Origin: Selaginella moellendorffii
Taxonomy: Eukaryota; Streptophyta; Lycopodiopsida; Selaginellales; Selaginellaceae
Length of the DNA: 62,000 bases
Reading direction: 5' to 3'
Assembly (NCBI RefSeq): GCF_000143415.4
Contig: NW_003314274.1
Span: forward strand, 1 to 62,000
This document shows, piece by piece, positions 9,613 to 21,156 of the stretch. The stretch's first letter is position 1. Every line of letters starts with the position of its first letter. The notes beneath the pieces were generated by a model. That model was not told where the DNA came from. It saw nothing but the letters and a program-made list of their open reading frames with translations, and did no database searches. A program made the position numbers and the translations under genes.

Positions 9613-12600
9613 TTACGAGAACTCGAGGAGCTTCTGGACTTTGAGCTGGGCGTTTTTTAAGTCATTGTCCGCAAGATCCCGGTGTTGTAGCAATGAATAA
9701 ACTTCCTCGAGTAGATTTTGCTTTTCCCGTGAATTTGACGAATGCCGAGAGCTCATCTCATCTTCAAATGCGGCAGCCTTTTCCGCGGCACGAGCCACGC
9801 ATGATTCTGGAACCTGGATTGCAAGAAAGAGGAGCAATCTAGAATGAACAAGAGAAAACGAGCATACCTTTGCCAATCGAGCAACGTTTATGCCAAAGCT
9901 TCTGCTCGCTGCGCCGGGCTGGAGCTTGTAGAGGAACGTCACCTTTTGTGCCGCTTCTTGCACGGAGCTTTTGTCAAGGTCTCCTTCCGGGCTCTCCGCA
10001 AGATATGACATATGGTATGCTTGAACCCGGCCGGGAAAGAGCTTCACCACCTCCGTGACGTTCAAGTAGTGAGTAACGAAGAGCGTGAAGCATTGGACCT
10101 CTTGGAGAAGGTGATGGAGCGTCGCATACGCGATGGCGACGCCGTCGTGCGTGCTGGTTCCTCTTCCCAGCTCGTCGATGACTACCAGGGAGCGAGAAGT
10201 TGCCTTGTGGAGAATAGTTGAAGCTTCGCTCAGCTCCTCGAAAAACGTACTGGAGCCCCTCTGGATTCTGTCCATCGCCCCCATTCTCGTAAACACGGCA
10301 TCGAATACATGCAGTTTGGCTGTCGCGGCTGGAACATACGATCCTATCTGCACGATAACAAAACATACGGAGTGAAAAGAAATAAAGATAGCTGCGAACC
10401 TGGGACATGATTGTGATTAGAGCAACTTGACGGATGTAGCAACTTTTACCACCCATGTTTGGACCAGTGATTATTTGCGATCGTTCACCCTCACCGGAAA
10501 GAACTGTGTCATTTGGTACAAATGCATCTTGCAGAGTCGAATCTAGGACCTGCTCATGGAAAGAAATTTCAGTAAAAATATTAAACGACAAGAGCAAAAG
10601 AAACAAACCGGATGTCGACCACCTTCTATCTTCAAAAGGCACGCTTCATCCACGAACTCCGGTCGAACATACCCCTGAAGCACATTTTTCATTCAGATAA
10701 GCGTTGAAAAACACAAGGAGACAGACCTGATTGCACGAGACAACAGCAAGGGAATAAAGACAGTCGAGAGCTGCTAGTGCCTGTACTGCAGCCCGGAACT
10801 CCATGTGATAGGAGGTAAAGTCAGTCAGGAACATGTCCCATGCTTTGGCGCAAGATATATTTAATTGCTCCTTTGCAAGTGCCATTCTTTCCGATGCTTC
10901 CAAGACCTCCGGAGGATGATAGCGGTTTGCCTTTTTCGTACTGTTTATTTTAACCCAATCTGCAGGTACACGCTGCACACATGGAACCTGAAACTACAAG
11001 CTTTTAGCAATCAAATAACTGAATTGAGAAAAAGAAAGTACCTCGACCAAAAACGACGTTCCCGAGACGCTCAAGTATTCCAGATTTGAACACTTCAACA
11101 GTTTCCGATAACTGGGAAGAAAACTTTCGAGATCCTCCTCAATACTTTTTATGTTCTCTTTGCACTCGTCTACCTGAAACACGACTTAAACGAAGTCTGG
11201 GAAACGATAACAAAACCTCGGGAAACTGGCCGGCAACAAACAAGTTAATCTTATCCCCGGCAGCTGCTGCCTCTGCATTCAAACTTGTCACAAGCTTGTT
11301 TGCGTGATCTATCACTGAAGTTGAAGTCACTGCGGAGATTAGCCTGCTGAGGAGCGCAGACCTGGCGTCGCGAACCCGTTGAAACTGGGACGCTGCTTTC
11401 ATAATCGCATTAATCACGTTAATGAACTGCAGCAAACATTACGGTCAGAAAAGAATAACAAACAGGATTACAGAAAAGCAAAGGTACCTCATACGTTGTT
11501 GCTGTTTTGTGATAAATTCTTGTGATACCACGCTCAAGATCAGGCAATTTTCCCAGCAGCAACAACGTTGAAGCTAAAGTTGCAACTGTTGTACCTCTGC
11601 CTTTATCTCCAATGGATTCGGCAATTTCCGCAACGGCGTCTAAACGTTGAGAAATAAGCATGCGGTCTCTTAACGGATGGGTCACCTGAAAATAGACATG
11701 AATGAAAAAACGAAAAATCCAAGATTGTGACTGAGACCAAACTCCTTACCCAATACTTAAGCAGCCTCGCGCCAAAAGCAGTTTTTGTGTGGTTCATAAG
11801 CCAGAATAAAGATCCGTTTTCAGTACCATCAGTTTGGTTATGTAGAATCTAGAAAGAAAAAACTTGTTACTGCGTAAGTAAACGTCGCATTCAGTGATTA
11901 CCTCAAGCTGGCGGATGGTATTGGGCGAGAGCGTCATCTCTTGCTGCCCGGCAAATGGTCGGAAAAGAGCTCCTAAGCGCAATACATTTTCCAGATTAAA
12001 CTGCTTCAGGTAAGCAAATATATGCGCAAACGCAGCAACCACGATTTCTGGCATCGTCATCAACGCCTGCAAACTTCAATTCTCATCCGATAGTGTAATC
12101 AAGACAACTAGAAAATTACCTCTAACCCTGCATCAACCTTCTCGTCCAGACAGCCTTTCTTAGAAGACGCCAAGCTCCCATAGAAGTCCGCAAGAGCAGC
12201 AACAGTACCGCCATTTTCAAACGAGTTCTCAGGCGTCTTCTCGACTCGAACATCCGCTGCGACTGCATAGTCCATCAACAACTATAGAAAAATCACCATC
12301 ATTCATATACAACCCGATCAGAGAAAAGAAAACAGCTTACCTTCTTTGTAGAAGCGGACAAGGACGCAGATAAAAGAAGTTCTGCGGGAGCACACGCAAG
12401 CAACCGTGATTCCAGTTCCGTCCTGGTGACAGTGTCCATAAAGTGACCGTACATCACGTCTCCGGTCGAGGTTTCCACGGCCACCACCCCAAATCTAGCA
12501 TCAAAACTTCCCCTCACTTCATCCTTTCCAGCGTTGGCCTTGTGCTCGGTGATTGCCTCCTCCACAACACACATGATATAGCTGCTAAGACGAATAGGTC

Positions 12601-13333
12601 CATCCCTTTCCCCGCTCTCTTCTCCCCCAAGAAACTCCCCGGCCTCGAGCGTGGCCTTGGTATATAGCGCCGAGAGATCTCTCGAGAACGGGCCAGCCTT
12701 GTTCGTCCCGTGAGCTTTGATAGCCGCTGTCTCGGTCTGCTTGACAACGCCAACTTTGTAGCCAGCTTCCACAAGCCTTCTCACATGTACGTGCAGCCGG
12801 AACGTTGGAACGCTGGCAGTGAGAAAGTTGTGGCTGTAGTAAGCAACGATTCCCAAAACATTGGCTGCTTTCTCCGCATCCTCTCCGAAAAATCGAAACT
12901 TGTATCCCACCTCGACCATGAGAAGGACGTCTGGGAATTTCTTCTTGAGCTCCACAATCTGCTGCTCCAGAGGAGTAAGCTTCTCCTTCCTTGACGGCGG
13001 CTTTCCATAAAAGGAGGGATTTCCACCACCGCCATCCCTGTCCCCCTCTCCAAGAAGAACATCTACAAACTTTCTACGCCTGTCTTTAATCGCTTCCCCC
13101 GATACTCCGCAATCGGCCTTCCCATCGCCCGACCCGGCGTCTACATCTAAATTCAAGCACCGTTTCTTACTCGCGCTGGCCGCATTCTCGGCTGATCGCC
13201 TGAGATGATACGGCGATGGCCACACAAGTGTGGGAGCCCGCGATGCATCGGTCTCACCTCGCTTGAAGAAGCTGGGGATGATCGCCTGGCCCTTGGCGGC
13301 GGCAGCGCCCTCGTCCTTCTTTCTCTTTCCCAT
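9613..13333 (-). CDS. MSH3: DNA mismatch repair protein MSH3
   Basis: Twelve exons: 12341-13333, 12120-12281, 11902-12066, 11750-11848, 11488-11685, 11217-11426, 11042-11173, 10727-10987, 10609-10674, 10400-10549, 9868-10347 and 9613-9813. They give 1038 residues, near the plant MSH3 length. MSH3 pairs with MSH2 (MutS-beta) to bind insertion/deletion loops in the nucleus. Residues 16-23 QAIIPSFF form a PCNA-binding PIP box. The mismatch-binding domain ([48 protein letters not shown]) is MSH3-like. Walker A is GPNMGGKS (791-798), Walker B LVVIDE (866-871), followed by [10 protein letters not shown] and FVTHY. Every exon is a multiple of three, so all eleven introns are phase 0. Upstream of the ATG lies the AT-rich repeat block. 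Confidence 0.93.
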
Positions 13334-13360
13334 TCAAAAACTTATAAACCCTAAGATTCT

Positions 13361-14655
13361 TCTATATTATCAATAAATAATTTATTTTGATAAATTGTTA
13401 ATGTCCAAATTCCATGATCAATTTTTCCATTACGTCACAGCCACATATTTTCCTTTATTCTGCACACAATTAAATCTTTTTTAGTACTTAATTCATCATT
13501 TTTACTAGTAATAGTTTTATATATAGTTTCAAAAACATTCTTAAATATATGCATATAATCCTTTAAAAATGCTACTGGCAACTTATAAAAAATGGAAGTT
13601 GATAAAATGTGAATATAATCATTTTTTATCATTAGATAATGATATTTGATCTTCTTGTCTAACCAAATAATAATATGTTGCCTATTGTTTTGGAGTCATC
13701 TATCCTAGTATTGGTCAAATATAATTATGGCCATTAAATAAACTAATTAAAATTAGAATTTAATTTATGTTTTAGAAATAATAACTAAAATCTTACATTC
13801 TATTAGTAGACCTAAATAGATGATCCATAGGTAAAAAACACCAATGACTAATATATATGCATTTTTATAAACTTTGTGACTATATTCCAAGAATCTAGAT
13901 CCACAGTCTAGGTAAAAGTATTTTCCCATTAATTTGAAGTCCTGAACAAAATCATAATCCAGGAAAATCATGAATAAACTATCACATTGCTTCTCTAAAC
14001 TTTAAAACCTGTTGACCTTTTGGCTTAGAATTATCTTTCCATGGCACTTCATCCTATAATTGTTTCAACTCTTCCAAAAATAATGACCAATAAATATTAG
14101 GTACTAGGAAGTTTTAGGCCTAGAAAAATTATAAATAGAAATATTTCATTTTATTTTAAACTAATACCTGGTTTAATCATAATAAGAAATATAAATGAAG
14201 GCTTAATTGCTAAAGTTGGTGGTATATTATTATTAACTGCAACAATTGCCTAACATGAATATATTTTTGCCATTAATTTTATTGGAGAAAGATCATTTGT
14301 AGCCATAGCAAGATGTATATCTCTTGGATTTACTACAAATTTTTTTAAGATGAACCATCTGCAGACATTCTCATTATTCCATTAATGGATTGATGATAAA
14401 ATGATAAGCTAAATATTGTGTTATTTCTCTACATTGAAATTATTATTGAAGTCAAGGTATAATAGAGATAAAATAAAATTATTAATAAATTTAAATAATA
14501 AATTAATAAAAATTAATTACCTTTCAAAATGATCTGTTTCTTTTCTTAATATTCCAGTAATAACTTGCACATCTAGAATCCTTAAACAAGCCAACAAAAT
14601 AGAAACACTTGCCCCTTTATAAATAAGTAATAAATTGCCTTCATTTCCATGTAAG
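13361..14655. mobile_element. AT-rich degenerate element, copy A1
   Basis: Strongly similar to 27322-28480, and its inner part also to 14656-15730. Shared landmarks are CTATATTATCAATAAATAAT at the left end, GATGATCCATAGGTAA and CCACAGTCTAGGTAAAAG. Minus-strand reading gives fragments such as LPVAFLKDYMHIFKNVF (within 13435-13632) and FKLMGKYFYLDCGS (13765-13971), interrupted by stops. The first faintly resembles the DUF4218 region of CACTA transposons. No terminal repeats were identified, so the class is open. Confidence 0.5.
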
Positions 14656-15730
14656 CCAATAAATGATCCATAGGTAAGAAACACCAATGACCATTATATA
14701 TGCATTTTTATAAATTTCATGACTATACTCCAAGAATCCAAGTCCACAGTCTAGGTAAAAGTATTTTCCCATTATTTTGAAGTCTTGAACAAAATTATAA
14801 ATGAATAAACTATCATATTGCTTCTCTAAGCTTTAAAAACTATTGACCCTTTAGCTTAGAATTATTTTTTAATGGCACTCCATCCCTTAATTGTTTCAAC
14901 TCTTCCTAAAATAATAACTAATAAATATTAAATTTTTGGACCTAGAAAAATTATAAATGTAAATATTTCATTTTAGTTTATAAACTAATACCTGGTATAA
15001 TCATAATAAGAAATATAAATGAAGGCTTAATTGCTAGAGTTGGTGGTATATTATTATTAACTGCAACAATTTCCTATATTTTTGCTATTAATTTTGTTAG
15101 AGAAAGATCATTTGCAACCATAGTAAGATGTATATTTCTTGGATTTACTGCAAAATTTGGGTAATCATCTTCAATTTTTTTTAAGTTGAACCATTTGCAG
15201 GCATTCTCATTATTCCATTAGTGGATTGATGATAAAATGATAAGTTATATATTGTGCTATTTCTCTACATTGAAATTATTATTGAAATCAAGGTATAATA
15301 GAGAAATAGTGCATTATTGTCTCAGGTATATAATTGCTAAAATCTTTGTGCTTGCTAGGAATAGAAATTTGACAAAATTGAAGGTCCTTATTCTCCTTAT
15401 GAAATAACATGAAATCATTGATGCATGAATCAATCTTTTTATAGGTAAGTCCATTATGTTAAGCGATATTTACCACTTCCTTATAATTATTTGAAAACTT
15501 TTATTTGTAGGCAACATTTTTTTAAAGAGCCTTTATCCAAATAATTAAAAATTCAATACTAAATAATAAATAAAAATTAATTACCTTACAAAATGATCTA
15601 TTGCTTGGCTTGATATTCCGATAATAACTTTCAGATGTAGAATCCTTAAACAAGCCAACAAAATAGAAGCACTTGCCCCTTTATAAATAGGTAATAAATT
15701 GTCTTCATTTCCATGTAAGCAATTTTAAAA
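14656..15730. mobile_element. AT-rich degenerate element, copy A2
   Basis: A second, tandem copy of the inner part of the 13361-14655 element. AATGATCCATAGGTAAGAAA near 14660 matches 13819, and ACAAGCCAACAAAATAGAA occurs in both right parts (near 14585 and 15649). The homologous block near 28 kb has only one such copy. No intact coding frame remains. Confidence 0.5.
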
Positions 15731-16729
15731 ATAATTAAATATATTATCATTCTCAAAATCATCATTGCCACTACCATTACCACCACTCAAATTAATATAA
15801 CAATCATCTGGAACTATAGGGCTTTTATCAATTTCAAAAAATTGTTATACTAAAGTAGTAGATCTGCATAATCTAATCCCTTGAATATCTTCCATTGAAA
15901 ACCATGCATCATGTGGTGCTAAAGGATGTTTACCATAAAGACGAATATGATTTATGATAATTTGTATAAGGTAAATATAATTACTTCTACACCTTAAACA
16001 CTAACATGCAACTCTCATTCCTAAATCCTAAACAAAAAACTTAATACAGATCTGAGGAAGAAAACAAAGTTGTTTTATTAGGAAATTATGTGCTAAAAGT
16101 GGGTACTATTAGTAATTTAGTTGATGTAAATATTGCTGAAATTTATGACTAAAACTTTTGGAAAACTTACATTTTAGTCACAGTTTAAAAGTTGTAAATT
16201 GCAACTCTAATTAGCAACATATATGAGCTTATCTAGCTTTAAAGAATATGTTACTACAAATTATGATTTATATTTTAGTTGTAAAGGACAACTATAATTT
16301 CCAACTTAAATTTGAGTAACTATAAAGCTATCACAAATTACAACTTAAAATTTGTAATAAAGCCAATTTGCTACTAACATTTAAGTTGAGTTGATTACAA
16401 CTTAAGATTTCCAACAAACACAAAAAATTTGTTGGAAAAACATATCATTATAATGCTTTTACGGACTGGCAGAAGTCAAGTCTACGTCTTGACCTGTCGA
16501 AGTCCACAAAAAATCACCACAAAAAAAAATTGTACAAAAATCTATGTTATATAATATAGTTGATAGCCCAGTATACCAATGGCAAATCTCAAGTCCCCCA
16601 CTTTATTGACTACCTCAATTGACTCGAAGTCAAGTGTGCCAAGAATTGGTTATCAAATGTGCGTGTAAACTCTGCAAAAAGAAGAACCTCATCTTTCATG
16701 ATAGCGTTCACTCTTTGATGTTCTGATCC
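15731..16729. other. Element tail and upstream region of the first LRR gene
   Basis: The first 250 bp read on the minus strand as a short protein-like stretch (HIRLYGKHPLAPHDAWF) broken by stops, probably the end of the AT-rich element. From about 16165 the sequence is nearly identical to 28675-29317 and holds the promoter and leader of the LRR gene. Confidence 0.5.
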
Positions 16730-18871
16730 ATGGCCATGTCTCTCGCGGATTTGCTGCTGCCTTTGTTTCTACTCGTCTTTCTCACAAGATCCCGGTCACA
16801 GTGCCCCACAAATCCATCCGCAATCGTGAACGACACACAGGTTCTTCTCTCTCTCCGTGACAGGCTTGGCATCAAAGTGTGGAACGAGACTGCCAATCCA
16901 AGAGCATGGCGGGGAGTGGAGTGGAGCTCGGACAACCAAGTGGAGGGCCTCGCTCTGTCCAGGTTTAATCTCTCGGGAGTTTTTCCTGCCACCTGGGCCG
17001 AGCTTCCATCGCTGGCTCGCCTGGACCTCTCGCAAAACGGCCTCTCCTCGCTGGAAGTCCCTTGCAAAAATACGCAGCTCAACCTCCTCAACTTGAGCTC
17101 CAATTCCCTGCAAGAGTTCCCTGGAAATCTCTCCAGCCTCGAGAGTTTGGAAAGCCTGGACCTCAGTGGGAACTTCTTAACAGTGGCCGGACTCCCAAAG
17201 TTTAGCTTGACGCTGCGATCGCTCAACCTGTCCATCAACAACTTAACTGGGAGCTTTTCCATTGGTGGTAACCTGGGACTGGAGGCACTGGAACTCTCGG
17301 ACAACGGACTCAGCGGCTCCATTCCAGAAACTTTCGGGGAGATGACGAACTTGACGCGCCTGGACATATCGTATAACAGGTTTACAGGAGATCTACCCGA
17401 TATTTGGAGCAAGAACTTGGAGCTCAGGTACATGGGTATCTCCAACAATTCGCTCCAGGGTGGTTTGCCACCGAGCTTGAGAAGGCTACGCAAGCTCTCG
17501 GATTTACGCGCTGCATACAACTCTCTCTCCGGGCCACTGGAGCTGGAAGATGGCGACTTTGCAAGCATCGAGGTTTTGAACCTCGGGCTAAACTGGTTTA
17601 GCGGAACGATCCCGGCTACGCTGGGAGGCTTGAGGAACTTGAAGATCCTGGTTCTCACGGGGAATCGTTTTAGTGGCACCATCCCAGGCGAGCTCTCGAA
17701 GCTCTCGCATCTCCAGCTGCTGGTTCTCACGGGGAATCGTTTTAGTGGTGCCATACCTCCGGAGCTTGGAAACTGTTCGAACATCAGAGGGATACGCCTC
17801 GACAGCAATTACTTGACTGGAACAATCCCAGGCGAGCTCTCGAAGCTCTCACATCTCCAGCAGCTAGTTCTCAGCAGCAACGACATCGGCGGGGAGCTCC
17901 CTTCCGGACTCTCCAACTGCACCGTGCTCGTCGTTCTCTGGCTGGGAAAGAACAAGTTCTCTGGAAATCTCCCTGAGAGCTTCGGGGATTTGAGCCGCCT
18001 GCTCATTCTGGAGCTTTCCAGCAACGATCTTGTCGGTTCAATCCCGGCCATGTTGCAAAACATGTCGGCTCTGCAGTTCCTCATCCTCGAAAACAACAGA
18101 TTCAGTGGCTCCATACCGGACTGGCTTCCCAGGCTCACGAACTTACGAGCCATGGACTTCTCGGTTAACAGGTTCTCTGGGGAGATGCCGGAAAGCATTG
18201 GCCGACTGTTTGCCAACGTCCAGCTTTACAACAAGAGCAAACGGCATATGATGATTCAAACCGGAGGACTCGTCTACAACGGCTTCGCCTTCCCGACCTT
18301 CATAGACTTCTCCTTCAACCAGCTGACTGGAAGCATTCCAGCCGCCATTGGCGACCTCTACAAGCTCCAGGTGCTGGACCTGAGACACAACCAGCTAACA
18401 GGTCCCATTCCCGAGTCCCTGGGGAAGGCAAGGAATCTCTCCAAGGTGTGGCTCGCGGGGAATCGTCTCAATGGCTCCATACCATCGTCCGTGGCGGACC
18501 TCTCGTTTCTCACCATCTTCGACGTCTCCAACAACAGCCTGGTGGGACGGATACCTGACAGCCCGCAACTCTCGTCCATGGACGCGGCTCTCTTCGCTGG
18601 GAATCAGCTCTGTGGCTTGCCACTGACCAACACCTGTTCGAGCACTGCTATGCCGCCACATAAGCTTAGAACAGAGGGACAAGGTGGTAGCGAACAGGAC
18701 CAAAGAGAGGTGATAACACTTGTCAGCGTTGCGATCTTCGTGGCAGCCTTCTTCAACGCGTTCTTCTGGACCTACTTTGCGGCAAACCACAGAGCTCATT
18801 CCCATGCTGGCAATCAAATCTCTAGCTCGTCCACCATGTTGCTGCCGTCCTTTCTACCTTCCAGTTCGTAA
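16730..18871 (+). CDS. LRR receptor-like protein, copy A
   Basis: Intronless frame of 713 residues. Signal peptide about 1-23 (SLADLLLPLFLLVFL), N-terminal cap with a WRGVEWSS motif, then about twenty plant-type 24-residue LRRs (N-x-L-x-G-x-I-P). A C-terminal cap LCGLPLTNTC precedes a membrane helix (VSVAIFVAAFFNAFFWTYFA, near 670-692) and a tail of about 25 residues. There is no kinase domain, so it is built like a receptor-like protein that senses ligands outside the cell and would need a partner kinase. The repeat core near 17597-17884 has four 72-bp LRR units. Copy B at 29318 is nearly identical but has three more LRR pairs. The ligand is unknown. Confidence 0.88.
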   Translation: MAMSLADLLLPLFLLVFLTRSRSQCPTNPSAIVNDTQVLLSLRDRLGIKVWNETANPRAWRGVEWSSDNQVEGLALSRFNLSGVFPATWAELPSLARLDLSQNGLSSLEVPCKNTQLNLLNLSSNSLQEFPGNLSSLESLESLDLSGNFLTVAGLPKFSLTLRSLNLSINNLTGSFSIGGNLGLEALELSDNGLSGSIPETFGEMTNLTRLDISYNRFTGDLPDIWSKNLELRYMGISNNSLQGGLPPSLRRLRKLSDLRAAYNSLSGPLELEDGDFASIEVLNLGLNWFSGTIPATLGGLRNLKILVLTGNRFSGTIPGELSKLSHLQLLVLTGNRFSGAIPPELGNCSNIRGIRLDSNYLTGTIPGELSKLSHLQQLVLSSNDIGGELPSGLSNCTVLVVLWLGKNKFSGNLPESFGDLSRLLILELSSNDLVGSIPAMLQNMSALQFLILENNRFSGSIPDWLPRLTNLRAMDFSVNRFSGEMPESIGRLFANVQLYNKSKRHMMIQTGGLVYNGFAFPTFIDFSFNQLTGSIPAAIGDLYKLQVLDLRHNQLTGPIPESLGKARNLSKVWLAGNRLNGSIPSSVADLSFLTIFDVSNNSLVGRIPDSPQLSSMDAALFAGNQLCGLPLTNTCSSTAMPPHKLRTEGQGGSEQDQREVITLVSVAIFVAAFFNAFFWTYFAANHRAHSHAGNQISSSSTMLLPSFLPSSS

Positions 18872-18875
18872 TCCA

Positions 18876-20949
18876 TCACCATCGTGTGACCGCTTGATGA
18901 AGTGAACTCTTCTTATCTGCTTTCAAGGCCGCCTCCTGTATAGTTTTGAGCTTATCATGATCCTCCCACAGCCCCGCGCTCCGGTAGATGCTCGCCATCA
19001 GAACGTACGCAGCCGAGTCATTCTCGTCGATCTTCGTCAGTGCCTCGAACGCAATCCTCCCCACTTCCACTTACGGCAGGCCCTCCTCCAAACCACAGCA
19101 TCCGCTCTCAAAGGCATGCTCTCGAGGACTTTCAAGGCCTCTTCCAGTCGGTTACGAGATCCACCAAGCTGCTGTAGTGATGAATCCCGCAAACAATGCC
19201 AGAGTCCGGGTCCATTGCCTGGAAAAACTCCCTGCCTCGTTCAACTATGCCGCCGTGGCTGCAAGCAGTGATGACCGAGACAAATGTGATTGCGTTTGCT
19301 CGCACGCCATCTTCTCGCATCTCGCGAAAGGCTTCGAACACGCGCGACGTGTCACCCTGTTGGCCGAATCCCGTGATCAGTGCATTCCAGGCGACGATAT
19401 CTCGGACTGCCAGAGATCCAAACAAGTGCTCGGCCGCACTCATAACTCCGCACTTCCTGTAGAAGTTTACTCCCCACAACTTGATCGTCTTCCAGCCCAC
19501 GCCTGTAAAGCTCAGCCTGGATTCCTTCCAGCTAGGCCGTAAGTGCTACAAGAGTCCGAGAGTTTGGAGCACAGTCCACTCCAAGAGTTCCAGCCCGAGC
19601 TCACTCTCACCGTTGTCTATATATCCCTGTATCGAGCTCGTCCAAACGACAACGTCCCGGCTAGGCATGCGTTTGAAAACTGCTCGAGCTTTCACCATAT
19701 CTCCACACTTGGCATACATGTCCACCAAGCTGCTCCCGACAAATCTGTGCTCGCAGCGTCCAAACTTCGCGGCGAGAGAATGAATCTCCATCCCCTTTTC
19801 TAGGCTCTGGATTCGCACTAGCTTTCCATCTTCTCGCGGAACAGGTGGCTCGGACGCTGAAAGGTGGACGCAGGCCATGAGCGCAGCAACAAACGTTCTC
19901 TCGTCCGGATCGTCCTCCCGAGCCATGCCGAAGAACAGCTCCAAGGCCAGCTTGCTGTCTCCACTTACATCGGCCAGCCATGCCATCGAAGACCTTGCGA
20001 GCTTCCTCTAGCTTCTCACACTTCGCGTACATATCGATCAGAGTGTTCCCCACGAACACGTCCCCACAGCACCTGTTGTTTGAAGCTTCACCGTGGATAG
20101 CCACCCCGGTTTCCAAGCTCTTTCTCTTCACGAGTTGCCGAGCTCGCACAGGCGGCAAGCGCAGTAACACACGTCCGAGAGCTTGGACAGCACCCAGATA
20201 GCTTCATATCTTCGAAGAACACGAGAGCCAGCTCGCTTTCCCCGTTGTCCACAAAGCCTTGTATCAAGCTCGTCCAGAGCACGACATCACGACGAGGCAT
20301 GCTCTCGAAAACCATCCGCGCGTCGACCATGCTCCCACACTTTGAGTACATGTCACTTGGCTGCTCCCCACGAAGATATCTCCACAGCAGTGGCTTTTCA
20401 CAGCTCCATCGTGAACAGCGAGCCCCTTTTCCAGGCTCTTCGTCTTCACCATCTTTTGGTGGCCTCCTCTTTCACTTCTAGATTCGCACAGGCCTTGGCA
20501 GCAGCAACGAAAGTCCAAGACTTTGGCGAGCAGTCCATTTTCCCAAAGAACTCGAGAGCGACCTCGCTTTCTCCATTCTCTACGTAGCCCAGTATCAACG
20601 CGTTCCAGGAGACCACGTCTCACTGTGACATCTCATCGAAGACCGATCGAGCATCGAGCATGATGCCGCACTTAGCTCGAGAGGAAAACGTCTTCGCTGC
20701 AAGACGGTCCCATCTGCTTGGCTTGAGAATGGATGCCTCTGCCGGTCTCGAGACTAGCCTCCTTGACGAGCTTCCCATCGACCAAAACAGCGTCTTCCTT
20801 CGCCGCGAGGCTGCTACAAGCCTTTGCCGCGTCCTGGAGTTTGGCTTGCAGCCCGACCGCCTGGCTTGCATCCTCTCGAAGAGATCCAGAGCCACATCGC
20901 TCTCGCCATTGGACACGTAGCCCAGCATCAAGGACATCACGTTTGGGTG
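18876..20949 (-). pseudogene. PLS-type PPR pseudogene, copy A
   Basis: Minus-strand fragments in changing frames form a pentatricopeptide-repeat protein. From the 5' side: HPNVMSLMLGYVSNGESDVA, CGIMLDARSVFDEMS, YSKCGSMVDARMVFESMP, FVGNTLIDMYAKCEKLEEA, LVDMYAKCGDMVKARAVFK, FYRKCGVMSAAEHLFGSLA and the C-terminal E-type segment AAYVLMASIYRSAGLWEDH. PPR proteins of this class bind organellar RNA. At least five frame shifts or stops occur, and the N-terminus is missing beyond 20949, where sequence switches to a carrier-gene scrap. The 3' end lies a few bases past the stop of the LRR gene on the other strand. Confidence 0.85.
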
Positions 20950-21156
20950 CCATCCTACTCGGGCCTGAAAGTAAACATGCAACGCCAGGAGGCCTAAGCT
21001 TGTCAAAACTGTGTTTACCAATGCGATGGTGCTCTGTGCCTGTAAAGCTTTTCCAAAAATTTCTCACACTCGGAAACCAAAAAAAAATCCAACTTTGAGC
21101 GTTCCAGTAGTTGTAGAGAGTGTCATACAAGCAGAAGTTTATCGCAAGCGTTGGGC
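20950..21156 (-). pseudogene. Mitochondrial carrier exon relics, copy A
   Basis: Minus strand 21094-21156 reads GPTLAINFCLYDTLYNYWNA, typical of the second repeat of mitochondrial substrate carriers, with AG before and GT after it. The next exon (20950-20964) is cut after SPSRM and runs directly into the PPR sequence. The copy near 33.7 kb keeps more of that exon. The rest of the carrier gene is absent. Confidence 0.6.
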
